DNA of 64,000 nucleotides from Anaerolineae bacterium. GTDB taxonomy: Bacteria > Chloroflexota > Anaerolineae > UBA4142 > SHND01. The position numbers and the translations under genes are program-made. Location of the stretch: the NCBI GenBank assembly GCA_020851635.1, contig JADZCJ010000055.1, positions 48,794-112,793 on the forward strand. The letters are read 5' to 3'. Shown piece after piece: positions 33,942-42,074 of the stretch. How positions within the stretch are numbered: position 1 is the first letter of the stretch; every line of letters starts with the position of its first letter. Under the pieces are notes generated by a model. The model was not told where the DNA came from. It did not search any database and worked only from the letters and a program-made list of their open reading frames with translations.

Positions 33942-34277
33942 ATGGAAAATCAACAACGCAGCAGCTCGGGTGGTCCGCGCGGTCCGCGCACCGGCGATCG
34001 CGGGGGACGCGACGGGGGGCGCGACGGTCAACAACGCCGCTTTGGTCCTCCCATGCGCCGGGTCTGCATCTATTGCAAAGACAAAAACAAGTTCATTGAT
34101 TACAAAAATGCCGAACAACTGCGCCGCTATCTGACCGACCGCGGCAAGATTCGCCCCCGCCGCAAGATCGGCACATGTGCGCGACATCAACGTGAACTCT
34201 CACTCGCCATCAAACGCGCGCGACAGCTCGCGCTCTTGCCGCTTTCACCGGAACACGTGCGCGGCATGAACAACTAG
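33942..34277 (+). CDS. rpsR: 30S ribosomal protein S18
   Basis: S18 is a small-subunit protein that partners S6. The core is RRVCIYCKDKNKFIDYKNAE to RARQLALLPL. It is of the Cys-containing (C+) type: CIYC plus GTCARHQ could bind zinc. An N-terminal Gly/Arg-rich extension (about residues 8-37, with GGRDGGRDG) is unusual and may bind RNA. rplI normally follows in this operon but is missing here; the next gene is unrelated. Confidence 0.95.
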   Translation: MENQQRSSSGGPRGPRTGDRGGRDGGRDGQQRRFGPPMRRVCIYCKDKNKFIDYKNAEQLRRYLTDRGKIRPRRKIGTCARHQRELSLAIKRARQLALLPLSPEHVRGMNN

Positions 34278-34399
34278 TCCTTTGCCCGGATGTTGGCGGA
34301 CCTGTCGGCGTCAACCGGGCAAGTTCCGGAGTTTCCCGGCAAGCTGCACCTCAATCTGACAAGAATGCACTAAATCGCCCCGCATGAAATGGAAACAAA

Positions 34400-34429
34400 G
34401 GGCATAGGCGGCACGCGCCGCCTATGCCC
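34400..34429. terminator. Strong hairpin between rpsR and the parvulin gene
   Basis: 13-bp perfect stem GGGCATAGGCGGC around a four-base loop ACGC. No U-run follows on the plus strand, so it may be a partial terminator or RNA processing/stability element just before the parvulin start codon. Confidence 0.5.
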
Positions 34430-34441
34430 TGAGTTATATCT

Positions 34442-35743
34442 ATGGCAAAAAAGAAACAAACGGAATCCACAGTCTCGCGCAAGACGACGCGCCTGCGTGA
34501 GCGCGAACAGGAACAACAGCGCGTTTTGTTTATTGCGCTGGGGCTGGTCGCCGCGCTCATTGTCATTATTCTTGTTTTTGGTTATTGGCGAACGACGATT
34601 GCGGTATTGGATGAAACGATCGCCACAGTCAACAATGCGCCCCTCACCGTTCGCGCCTATCAAGCGCGGTTACGCTACAACACTCAGGTCATTCTGGCGC
34701 GCGCCGGACAGATTCAAGCGCAGCTTCAGCAGTTTGACAACAATGATCCGGCGTTTGCCCAGATCGTGCAATTCTACCAACAGCAGTTGGTAGACGAACA
34801 ATCCCAACTGCTCCAGGCGCCCAGCCAGGCGCTCGAAGACCTGATTGACGACGAATTGGTCCGACAGGAAGCACAGCGGCGCGGCATCAGCGTCTCGCCC
34901 GCCGAAGTGGACCGCGAAATCGAATTGGGACTGAAAGAGAGTCTCGGCTATGCTCGCCCTACCCGCACACCGACCGAGGGTCCGTCGCCGACCCCCACTC
35001 ACACCGCGACCGTCACGTTGACGCCGACCAATACCGCTACGCCTTCCATTTCGCCCACCGCAACGGCAACGCTTTCCCAGACCCTCACGGCAACGCCGAC
35101 CGAGGGTCCGACCGGCACACCGCTGCCCACGCAAACCCCGTTGGGACCTGATGCGTATGCGACCGAAGTTGCCAAGTTCCGGCAAAATATTGCCGACAGC
35201 CGCTACAGTTATGACGACTATCGCGGGATTGTGCAGATCAATCTCTTGCGCCAGCGCCTGAACGACGCGCTTGCCAAAGATGTCAAAGCCACTCAGGAAC
35301 AAATCCACGCGCGCCATATTCTGGTCAAGACTTTTGAAGAGGCACAAGCTATCGAGAAACGTCTGCAAGCGGGCGAAGATTTTGGCGCGCTTGCCGCAGA
35401 ATTTTCCACCGACACATCCAACAAGGACAATAACGGCGATCTCGGCTGGGCGCCGCGCGATCAATATGTGACCGGATTCGAGAATGCGCTGTGGGCAATG
35501 ACCACGCCCCTGCAAATCAGCGAGCCGGTTACGACCACGTTCGGGGTCCACATTATCCAAATGGTCGAACGTGACCCGAACCGCCCACTGGACGCCGCCG
35601 CATTGGCACAAAAGCAAGGTTCCGCGCTGGCTGACTTTTTGACACAACTGCGTGTTGCCGCCGGCACGACGATCAATCGCTTTTTCAGCCAGGACTATGT
35701 GCCGAGCGAAATTCGTCGCCTCCAAACACCCAGTGCGCCATAA
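34442..35743 (+). CDS. Membrane-anchored parvulin-type peptidyl-prolyl isomerase (SurA/PrsA-like)
   Basis: The 433-residue protein assists folding of exported proteins. TM anchor is about residues 22-47 (VLFIALGLVAALIVIILVF). A SurA_N-like helical chaperone domain (about 60-165) is followed by a Thr/Pro-rich insertion (about 175-235), then helices and the PPIC domain (about 285-385) with IHARHILVKTFEEA, FGALAAEFSTDTS and a GDLGW. The insertion interrupts the chaperone core. No signal-cleavage site is apparent, so it is anchored rather than lipid-modified. Confidence 0.88.
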   Translation: MAKKKQTESTVSRKTTRLREREQEQQRVLFIALGLVAALIVIILVFGYWRTTIAVLDETIATVNNAPLTVRAYQARLRYNTQVILARAGQIQAQLQQFDNNDPAFAQIVQFYQQQLVDEQSQLLQAPSQALEDLIDDELVRQEAQRRGISVSPAEVDREIELGLKESLGYARPTRTPTEGPSPTPTHTATVTLTPTNTATPSISPTATATLSQTLTATPTEGPTGTPLPTQTPLGPDAYATEVAKFRQNIADSRYSYDDYRGIVQINLLRQRLNDALAKDVKATQEQIHARHILVKTFEEAQAIEKRLQAGEDFGALAAEFSTDTSNKDNNGDLGWAPRDQYVTGFENALWAMTTPLQISEPVTTTFGVHIIQMVERDPNRPLDAAALAQKQGSALADFLTQLRVAAGTTINRFFSQDYVPSEIRRLQTPSAP

Positions 35744-35750
35744 TCTGACG

Positions 35751-35797
35751 ACCCCACAAAAAAATCCGACGCATGTGCGTCGGATTTTTTGTGGGGT
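35751..35797. terminator. Bidirectional terminator between parvulin and hydrolase genes
   Basis: ATCCGACGCA and its complement form the inner stem; outer CCCCAC/GTGGGG arms and A/T runs extend it to a 22-bp hairpin. It lies between convergent genes. Confidence 0.92.
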
Positions 35798-35832
35798 CGG
35801 GTGAGATAAAATAATAGATTTGCCCCGCCCAA

Positions 35833-36597
35833 CTATAACATCGCAGCCGCCAATTCCGCCAGCGTCTCTTGATTGTAAAAATAATCGTGGATGCGAATCG
35901 GGTCCGAATCCACATCCACAAACACATCGCGCACGCGAAAAGGCCGCGAGGGAAACACGGGCCCGAGCGCATTTGCGAGCGGGTCGGTCGTATCATACAG
36001 ATTCAGCCATTCCCCGATGTTGCCCGGAATCGCGCCCAGGTCCGGCGTACGCAGATTGAGGCGGCGCAGTTTGGAAAGCGGCGAGCCCATCGTCATCAGG
36101 GTGGCTACGTTCAAATTTGCTGCCGTCTCTCTGAGACAATCGAACGCCACAACCGAACCGAGCGATTGCCCCGCGATCACAATTTCATCGCCCATGCCCA
36201 TCGCCTTGTTCAACCCATCGCGCATGCGCGTTTGGACCGCGCCATAGGTCTTGCTCGAAAACAAATACTCTGCCACCTGCGCCAGGTCAGTCGCAATGAG
36301 CTGCGCCAAAAACTGCGCGGGCAGAATAAAGGCGGCATTGTGTCGCTCGTGATTGGGCAAGGCAAGAAAATCGCTATAGACCAGCATCGAAAAAGCCGCT
36401 TTGAAATTGGCAATCTCGTCGCCGTCCAATTCCTTTTTGCGTTCGGCGGCATGATTTTCATCCAAAAGATCGGAATACCAGACACCAACCGTTTCCGGCT
36501 CTGCGCCAAGCAGTTCGGTCAAGCCCGCGAGCGTCGCTTGATAATAATTTCTGGGATGACTTCCGGACCCGTGAACAAATACAAGGACTTTGGACAT
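35833..36597 (-). CDS. Alpha/beta-hydrolase (lipase/esterase-like)
   Basis: This 254-residue soluble protein has VLVFVHGSGSHPRNYY at the N-terminus (oxyanion region) and the nucleophile elbow GQSLGS with Ser about 145. Likely Asp and His of the triad are in YDTTDPLAN and RIHDYF near the C-terminus. Such proteins hydrolyse esters or peptides; the substrate is unknown. The CoA-binding protein gene lies upstream on the same strand behind a terminator. Confidence 0.75.
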   Translation of the reverse strand: MSKVLVFVHGSGSHPRNYYQATLAGLTELLGAEPETVGVWYSDLLDENHAAERKKELDGDEIANFKAAFSMLVYSDFLALPNHERHNAAFILPAQFLAQLIATDLAQVAEYLFSSKTYGAVQTRMRDGLNKAMGMGDEIVIAGQSLGSVVAFDCLRETAANLNVATLMTMGSPLSKLRRLNLRTPDLGAIPGNIGEWLNLYDTTDPLANALGPVFPSRPFRVRDVFVDVDSDPIRIHDYFYNQETLAELAAAML

Positions 36598-36608
36598 GCG
36601 TTTTCAAA

Positions 36609-36643
36609 ACCCGCGCCACGACTATCGGGATCGTGGCGCGGGT
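36609..36643 (-). terminator. Terminator after the CoA-binding protein gene
   Basis: 13-bp stem ACCCGCGCCACGA with a nine-base loop, followed on the minus strand by TTTTGAAAA. Confidence 0.75.
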
Positions 36644-36649
36644 CTATTT

Positions 36650-37069
36650 TCAACTCTTGGGTTGAGCAAAAAAGAAACGGTGCGCTGCCCGCATGCAGCG
36701 GTCTTGGACTATTTGCAGCCCCGCATCCAACGCGCGTTTGGCGGCCTCGTCGTTACGAATGCCTTCCTGCATCCAGATCACCCGGGCGCCGATGGCAATC
36801 GCCTCCTCTACGACCGGAGGCACATCTTGCGCGCGCAGAAAGATTTGAACGGTATCCACTCGAATTTCACGCGGGATGGCGGACAAAGAAGGGTATGCAT
36901 TTTCGCCGAGAATTTCATCAGCGGTCGGGTTCACAGGAATGATCCGATAGCCGTGCGCCTGCATGTATTTCGACACATCCTGGCTGGGACGGTCGGGCCG
37001 GGTGGACATGCCCACCACCGCAATAATTTTGGTATCGAGCAAAATTTGTTTGACCTGATCGGGAGACAT
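36650..37069 (-). CDS. CoA-binding domain protein (YccU-like)
   Basis: This 139-residue Rossmann-like protein of the CoA_binding_2 family has IIAVVGMSTRPDRPS and IIPVNPTADEILGE, VDTVQIFLRAQDV and VIWMQEGIRNDEAA, all expected positions. It binds CoA in known structures, but the cellular role is unknown. A 63-base gap separates it from the kinase gene further upstream, same strand. Confidence 0.9.
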   Translation of the reverse strand: MSPDQVKQILLDTKIIAVVGMSTRPDRPSQDVSKYMQAHGYRIIPVNPTADEILGENAYPSLSAIPREIRVDTVQIFLRAQDVPPVVEEAIAIGARVIWMQEGIRNDEAAKRALDAGLQIVQDRCMRAAHRFFFAQPKS

Positions 37070-37132
37070 TTGGGGTTCACAAGTTTGGCTGTTGGAAAGG
37101 GACCGACGGGATCATCCTCTTGCCAATTCAAA

Positions 37133-38521
37133 CTATCTGCTTTGTTGAAAGGGCAGCGCAATCTTGAAACAGGTGTAGCCCGGTTTCGATGTCACCGTGA
37201 GCCGCCCGTGATGTTTTAACACAATAATGTTATAAGAGATATGCAACCCCAAGCCCGTGCCTTGCCCGACGGGTTTGGTTGTAAAGAACGCGTCAAATAA
37301 ACGCGGCAAAAATTCGGGCTTGATGCCGGGCCCGTTATCGCAAATCTCGATGCACAGGTGGTCCGGCTCGCCATATGTGCAGAGGGTCAGTTCCCCCTCG
37401 CCCTTGAGCGCGTCAATCGCGTTGTCAATAATGTTCGTCCACACCTGGTTCAGTTCGCTCGCATAGGCCTCGATTTTCGGCAGCCCGCGCGCATAATTAC
37501 GATTGATCGTGATCCCTTGCTTCCACTTGTGCCGCAAGATGGTCAGCGTATTTTCCAGCCCATCATGCACATCCACCTCTTGCAGAGGCGCCTGGTCCAG
37601 ATACGAATATTCTTTGATAGCTTTGACGATGCCCGAAATACGTTCGGCGCTGTCGGCAATTTCCGCCAGGACTGAAACGCCGCTGCCGCGCGCCGCCGCC
37701 CACTCGATGACCAACGGAAAAGTGCCCTCGTCGAATCGGGCATCCAGCGCCTGTAATTTTTCGCCATTGAACCCGAGCGCGACCAAACGCGGCGCCACTT
37801 CCCACGGTTCCGCAATCCCGCGCATCTCGAGCCAATCCTGAATCCTCGCTTCCAGGTCCGAGCGTGTAATCGCATCCAGGGCTTGGACGTTTTGGACGGA
37901 ATCGTCTATTTCCGAGCGCAGCGTCTTGAGCGCCGCGCGTTGTTCCGCGTTTACTTCCAGCCCATCCAGTTGAATCGTCAACTCTTCGACCCGCCCGAGA
38001 TCCTGGCGCAGTTGGGATACGCCTCGTTTCACCGCCGCCGCCGGGTTGTTCAACTCGTGAGCGATACCCGCCGCCAGCGTGCCGAGAGATGCCATTTTTT
38101 CGCGCTGCTGCAGCGTCGCCTGCATCGAGCGAATTCGTTGGGCAAACATTCGCAAAATGGAGCGCGCGGCAGTGGGGCTCCAATCAATCAGCGCCATGAA
38201 TGTTTCCTGGTCAATCACCAGCGCGCGCACGGGCGTCAGGGCAATGACCGAAGCTACGCGCGGCGACTGGTCCAGCACGGACATTTCGCCCAACACTTCG
38301 CCGGGTCCGCGTTCTGCCAGAACAATTTCGGTTTCGTCCACCGTTTTGCGTACCTGCATCGTCCCTTCGAGGGTCACGTACATCGCATCGCCTATCTCAC
38401 CTTCGCGCATGAGATATTCGCCCGGGTTCAGACGGATTTCATGGCTCATCGCCACCAGGCGTTCGAGCGCATAATCGTCGAGACCGGAAAAAAGGGGGAC
38501 CTGACGCAGAAATTCGTTCAT
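37133..38521 (-). CDS. Sensor histidine kinase with N-terminal cyclic-nucleotide-binding domain
   Basis: A soluble kinase with a Crp-type cNMP-binding domain (about 5-125; GEYLMREGEIGDAMYVTLEG, GPGEVLGEMSVLDQSPR). The H-box is AAGIAHELNNP with His about 155. A long helical region follows, and then the ATPase domain with NQVWTNIIDNAIDAL (N-box, about 365) and DNGPGI and GTGLGL. No TM helix is present, so the signal is intracellular. It overlaps the preceding gene (RR-TrxR) by four bases (ATGA), so the two are co-translated; the RR-TrxR is the probable partner. Confidence 0.9.
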   Translation of the reverse strand: MNEFLRQVPLFSGLDDYALERLVAMSHEIRLNPGEYLMREGEIGDAMYVTLEGTMQVRKTVDETEIVLAERGPGEVLGEMSVLDQSPRVASVIALTPVRALVIDQETFMALIDWSPTAARSILRMFAQRIRSMQATLQQREKMASLGTLAAGIAHELNNPAAAVKRGVSQLRQDLGRVEELTIQLDGLEVNAEQRAALKTLRSEIDDSVQNVQALDAITRSDLEARIQDWLEMRGIAEPWEVAPRLVALGFNGEKLQALDARFDEGTFPLVIEWAAARGSGVSVLAEIADSAERISGIVKAIKEYSYLDQAPLQEVDVHDGLENTLTILRHKWKQGITINRNYARGLPKIEAYASELNQVWTNIIDNAIDALKGEGELTLCTYGEPDHLCIEICDNGPGIKPEFLPRLFDAFFTTKPVGQGTGLGLHISYNIIVLKHHGRLTVTSKPGYTCFKIALPFQQSR

Positions 38522-40173
38522 ATAGTGGTCAAATACTCGTGCACCATGGATATCGCCGTACTACCCTCCCCCACCGCGGCGGCGACGCGATTTCGCGCGC
38601 CAAAACGCACATCCCCCGCCGCAAAGACACCGGGAATATTCGTTTCCAACAGCATCGGCTCGCGGTCCAATTTCCAATCAGGGGGCAGTTTCCCATTCTC
38701 GTCTTTTAACGCCGCGCCCGTTAGCAAATTGCCTTTGGGCGAAAGGCGCAAAATATCCTTTGCAAATTCCGTGCGCGGGCGCTGACCGATAAAGACAAAG
38801 AGCGCAGCCCCTTTTAGTTTTTCCTCTGCCCCGGTCTTTTTATCTTTGATGGTGACCGCATCAAAATTCTCGGCGCCGTGCAGCGACACGAGTTCGACAC
38901 CGAGCCGCACCTCGATATTGGGCGTCATATAGAGCGCATCGGTGAGATACTGCGAGGTCGAAAGCTCACTACGCACCAGCATCGTCACCTTGCTGCAATA
39001 ACGCGCCAAAAACAACGCGTTCTGCGCCGCCGAGTTGGCGCCGCCCACGACAAAGACGTGCTGGTCTTTGAAAAACATTGCTTCTGTGAATGCCGCGCCG
39101 TAATAGACCCCTTTGCCCGTCAGTTCCGTCGCGCCTGGCACGGTGAGAATGTGAAACGAAGCGCCCGTAGTAATCAACACTGTTTTGGAGACAATTTCCG
39201 TGCCGTCGCCCAGCACGAGAATGCGGTACGGGTCCTGAATCCGCAGAGTCACGACCTGTTGGGTGGCAAGGATCTCGGCGCCAAAACGTTGGGCTTGGGT
39301 GAGAGCGCGACGCGTCAAGTCTAGTCCGGACAAGCCCGACGGAAAACCCAGATAGTTTTCGATCTTGGGGCTGCTCCCGGCTTGTCCGCCCGGCGCTTCG
39401 CGTTCAATCACAATGGTCTTGAGTCCTTCCGACGATGCATATACCGCCGCTGCCAGTCCCGCCGGTCCGCTGCCGACGATGGCGAGATCGTATACCTCGC
39501 GCGCCGGCTTGGTCTTGAGACCGATTTTTTCCGCGAGTTGGCGCGGCGTGGGCTGGACCAAAAAAGAGCCGTCGGGAAAAAAGACCGTCGGGATCTTGAC
39601 CTGTCCGTTCAGCGCCCCTTCGACAAGCAGCCGCGCTTTGGCGTCCTTTTCCAGATCGAGAAATTGATACGGCACCTGGTAGCGCGCAAAAAATTCTTTG
39701 GCATCGTGGCTGGCAAGCGACCATTGTGTCCCCGCAATTCGAATGCCTTCGTACTCGATATGCGACGCCGAGCGCCACTCGGTGAGCAGGTCGTCGAGAA
39801 TCGGATACAGCCGTTCGTCCGGCGGGTCCCACGGTTTCAGCAAATAATAGTCGAGACCGATCTTGTTGATACTGCTGATCGCCGCCTCGGTATCGGCATA
39901 TGCGGTGAGCAGGACCTTTTTCGCATCAGGAAAGAGCCCGCGCACATGCTCCAAAAACTCGGTCCCCGTCATGCGCGGCATCCGCTGGTCCACCAGAAAC
40001 AGCGCAATCGTCTCGCCGCGCGTGGACAGTTTTTGCGCCGCATCCAACGCGGTTGCGCCTGAATCGGCGCGCACAATTTTGTAATCCTTGGCGTAACGGG
40101 GGTTCAAATCGCGGTAAATTGCATTGAGGACCGCCGGTTCATCATCGGCAATCAAAATGTTTGGCTTGGGCAT
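38518..40173 (-). CDS. Response regulator fused to thioredoxin-reductase-like flavoprotein
   Basis: Residues 1-120 are a receiver domain: D11/D12 in IADDEP, phospho-acceptor Asp62 in VDQRMPRMTG, Lys113 in LKPW. Residues about 146-222 are glutaredoxin/thioredoxin-like, without CxxC. Residues 228-551 are a pyridine-nucleotide oxidoreductase with LAIVGSGPAGLAAA, VFVVGGANSAAQN and GVFAAGDVR. Where thioredoxin reductases carry the redox CxxC, this has YYGAAFTEA. A redox-linked regulatory output is inferred. The downstream kinase is translationally coupled. Confidence 0.9.
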   Translation of the reverse strand: MPKPNILIADDEPAVLNAIYRDLNPRYAKDYKIVRADSGATALDAAQKLSTRGETIALFLVDQRMPRMTGTEFLEHVRGLFPDAKKVLLTAYADTEAAISSINKIGLDYYLLKPWDPPDERLYPILDDLLTEWRSASHIEYEGIRIAGTQWSLASHDAKEFFARYQVPYQFLDLEKDAKARLLVEGALNGQVKIPTVFFPDGSFLVQPTPRQLAEKIGLKTKPAREVYDLAIVGSGPAGLAAAVYASSEGLKTIVIEREAPGGQAGSSPKIENYLGFPSGLSGLDLTRRALTQAQRFGAEILATQQVVTLRIQDPYRILVLGDGTEIVSKTVLITTGASFHILTVPGATELTGKGVYYGAAFTEAMFFKDQHVFVVGGANSAAQNALFLARYCSKVTMLVRSELSTSQYLTDALYMTPNIEVRLGVELVSLHGAENFDAVTIKDKKTGAEEKLKGAALFVFIGQRPRTEFAKDILRLSPKGNLLTGAALKDENGKLPPDWKLDREPMLLETNIPGVFAAGDVRFGARNRVAAAVGEGSTAISMVHEYLTTI

Positions 40174-40508
40174 GGCAGTTTGTGTATTCTTTGGGATACC
40201 TTATTCTACCACGTTCCCAAGAGCAATCTCAAACCTCAAACTCGTTTTGGGCGCGCGGATTTTCGCGCCCGATTCGGCTCTTGTCGCGAACCAGCCCACC
40301 CGCGGGTTAGTTGTCGGCTCGATCGAATATATTCACCGCTGCATCATTGAAAAACACGACGAGAGGTGCGCGGTGCTGTTGATTTCGGCAGACTATGGGT
40401 GAAACACCCCACGCGAAAATACAGCATTCGCCCGATTGATTGTGTATTGGCGCGGGGCGTATAGTAAAGTCAAACGGACGGCACGAGTTAGGGGAGGAGG
40501 CACAAGCA
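40174..40508. other. Divergent intergenic region between the redox regulator and the small membrane proteins
   Basis: 335 bases with no credible gene. A hairpin GGGCGCG/CGCGCCC lies near 40240-40270. TAGAAT at about 40205 on the minus strand may be a -10 for the redox regulator gene; the plus-strand promoter is listed separately. Confidence 0.5.
40436..40465 (+). promoter_or_regulatory. Candidate promoter of the membrane electron-transfer module
   Basis: TTGATT (40436-40441), 18-base spacer and TATAGT (40460-40465); leader of about 35 bases with GGAGGAGG before the first gene. Confidence 0.45.
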
Positions 40509-40724
40509 ATGTTGGAGAATATTTTCGCTTTTATCCGCGATGCAGTGGTCATCGGTTATATGCTTGTCCTGCGGATTGGCGTGCCCATCCTCGTCACGTT
40601 GTTTGTGGGCTGGTGGCTCGAACGCAAACTCCACGAATGGGATGCCAGGGACATTGCCGAACTCGAACAAGCCAAAGCAAAGCAAGCGGAACACATTTCC
40701 GGCGGCGTTCGCCCGAACATGTAG
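40509..40724 (+). CDS. Small single-TM protein, paralogue of the next gene
   Basis: 71 residues, one TM helix (about 10-32: AVVIGYMLVLRIGVPILVTL) and a charged coiled-coil-like tail. Residues 7-38 align with the next protein and with the N-terminus of the NrfD/HybB-like protein three genes downstream. It begins a plus-strand operon of electron-transfer genes. A structural subunit of the membrane complex is likely, by inference. The ATG at 40509 has GGAGGAGG upstream. Confidence 0.65.
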   Translation: MLENIFAFIRDAVVIGYMLVLRIGVPILVTLFVGWWLERKLHEWDARDIAELEQAKAKQAEHISGGVRPNM

Positions 40725-40751
40725 TTGCGCATCGAGGAATCAGGAAACACC

Positions 40752-41108
40752 ATGCCTACCGAATTTGGCGAGATTCTGCGTGACGCGATCGTCTTGGGTT
40801 ACATGCTCTTGTTGCGCGTGGGCATGCCCTTGCTGGCGATTATTTTTGTCGGCAAATGGATTCAACGCCGCATGGCAGAATCGGACCTGCGTGAACAACG
40901 CGAACGCACGGGTGTGCCGTATTGCTGGGATACGCAGACGAACGCCCGAACCGGGAACGCCAAAACCGCCGCCGCCGCGCATCCCGAGCTGCCATGCTGG
41001 TTGGCAGTCCAAGTTGCGGGAGGCGGTGTGACACAGACATGCTACAACTGCCCGCGCTATGCCGTCAGGACCGGAGAGCTCCGGGGCGATCAAGTGGAGG
41101 TGGGTTGA
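40752..41108 (+). CDS. Small membrane protein with four cysteines
   Basis: 118 residues. An N-terminal TM helix (about 10-31: AIVLGYMLLLRVGMPLLAII) is paralogous to the preceding protein. The C-terminal domain has four Cys: YCWD, PCWL and CYNC near the end, which could bind a metal or a cluster. It ends one base before the ferredoxin subunit gene. The ATG at 40752 follows AGGAAA. The function is unknown; a link between the membrane complex and soluble electron carriers is possible. Confidence 0.65.
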   Translation: MPTEFGEILRDAIVLGYMLLLRVGMPLLAIIFVGKWIQRRMAESDLREQRERTGVPYCWDTQTNARTGNAKTAAAAHPELPCWLAVQVAGGGVTQTCYNCPRYAVRTGELRGDQVEVG

Positions 41109-41109
41109 G

Positions 41110-42042
41110 ATGAATAATCAAACGACGATTACACGGCGTGATTTTCTCAAATTGTCCGGCGCAAGCGCACTGGCATTGACCGCGCTGCCGGCTTTTGACG
41201 GGCAGGCGCTTGCAGGTTTTCTTGGCTCGGAACAAGCGGCAAATCAGATGGGCATTTTGATTGATACGACCAAATGCGTCGGCTGCCGCCAATGCCAGGC
41301 GGCATGTAATTTGAGAAACAACCTGCCTCCTCTGCCTGAAAAAATACTGCCCAATCAAACCTTTCCCGCGCAGCTGTCTGCGACAGCATTCACCAACGTG
41401 CAGTTTTTCCAGACGGGTGGCGCTGAGGATGCTCCGGTCTTTACCACCATCAAGCGCCAGTGTATGCACTGTCTCGAACCGGCGTGCGCGGCGGTGTGCC
41501 CCGTTGGCGCCATTGTCAAGACGCCGCTTGGACCCGTCACCTATGATGCAGAAAAATGTCTGGGCTGCCGCTATTGCATGGCGGCGTGTCCGTTCAATAT
41601 CCCGAAATTCGAATGGGACTCGGCGAATCCACGGATTCGCAAATGCGACATGTGCGCCGACCGCATCGCCGCAGGCGAGCTCCCGGCGTGCGTCCAGGCG
41701 TGCCCGACCGGCGCTCTTGAATTTGGCCCGCGCAAGGAATTGATCGCGCAGGCGCAGGCGCGCATCGGCAAGAATCCCGACAAATACGTGCCGTATATTT
41801 ACGGCTTGAGCGCCGTTGGCGGCACCTCTGTCATGTATCTCGCGGCGGTGCCCTTTGACCAGCTCGGCTTGAATGTGAATCTGCCCGACTCGGCAGTCCC
41901 GGAACTCACCCTCCAGGTCATGGACAAAATCCCCGCCATCGCCATCACAGTTGCACTGCTCGCCGGTGGGGTGGCGTGGTGGCGCGGACGCAAGACCCGC
42001 GCGGGCGAGCCGGAGAGCTCGATAGAGGATGCGGAGCATTGA
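41110..42042 (+). CDS. Tat-exported four-cluster ferredoxin subunit (HybA/DsrO-like)
   Basis: This 310-residue protein has an N-terminal Tat signal (TRRDFLKLSGASALALTAL) and four Cys motifs that together bind up to four [4Fe-4S] clusters: CVGCRQCQAAC, CMHCLEPACAAVC, CLGCRYCMAAC and CDMC...CVQAC. The C-terminus has a TM helix (about 278-300), as in HybA-type subunits. It passes electrons between a quinone-reactive membrane subunit and a catalytic subunit; the catalytic subunit is not encoded here. Confidence 0.92.
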   Translation: MNNQTTITRRDFLKLSGASALALTALPAFDGQALAGFLGSEQAANQMGILIDTTKCVGCRQCQAACNLRNNLPPLPEKILPNQTFPAQLSATAFTNVQFFQTGGAEDAPVFTTIKRQCMHCLEPACAAVCPVGAIVKTPLGPVTYDAEKCLGCRYCMAACPFNIPKFEWDSANPRIRKCDMCADRIAAGELPACVQACPTGALEFGPRKELIAQAQARIGKNPDKYVPYIYGLSAVGGTSVMYLAAVPFDQLGLNVNLPDSAVPELTLQVMDKIPAIAITVALLAGGVAWWRGRKTRAGEPESSIEDAEH

Positions 42043-42074
42043 GCGCATAGACCATTTCGGTTGAGGAGGGTGTG

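Noticed and set aside
34278..34441. rplI after rpsR
   Set aside because: The expected next gene in this operon is absent; the space contains only a hairpin and the parvulin start.
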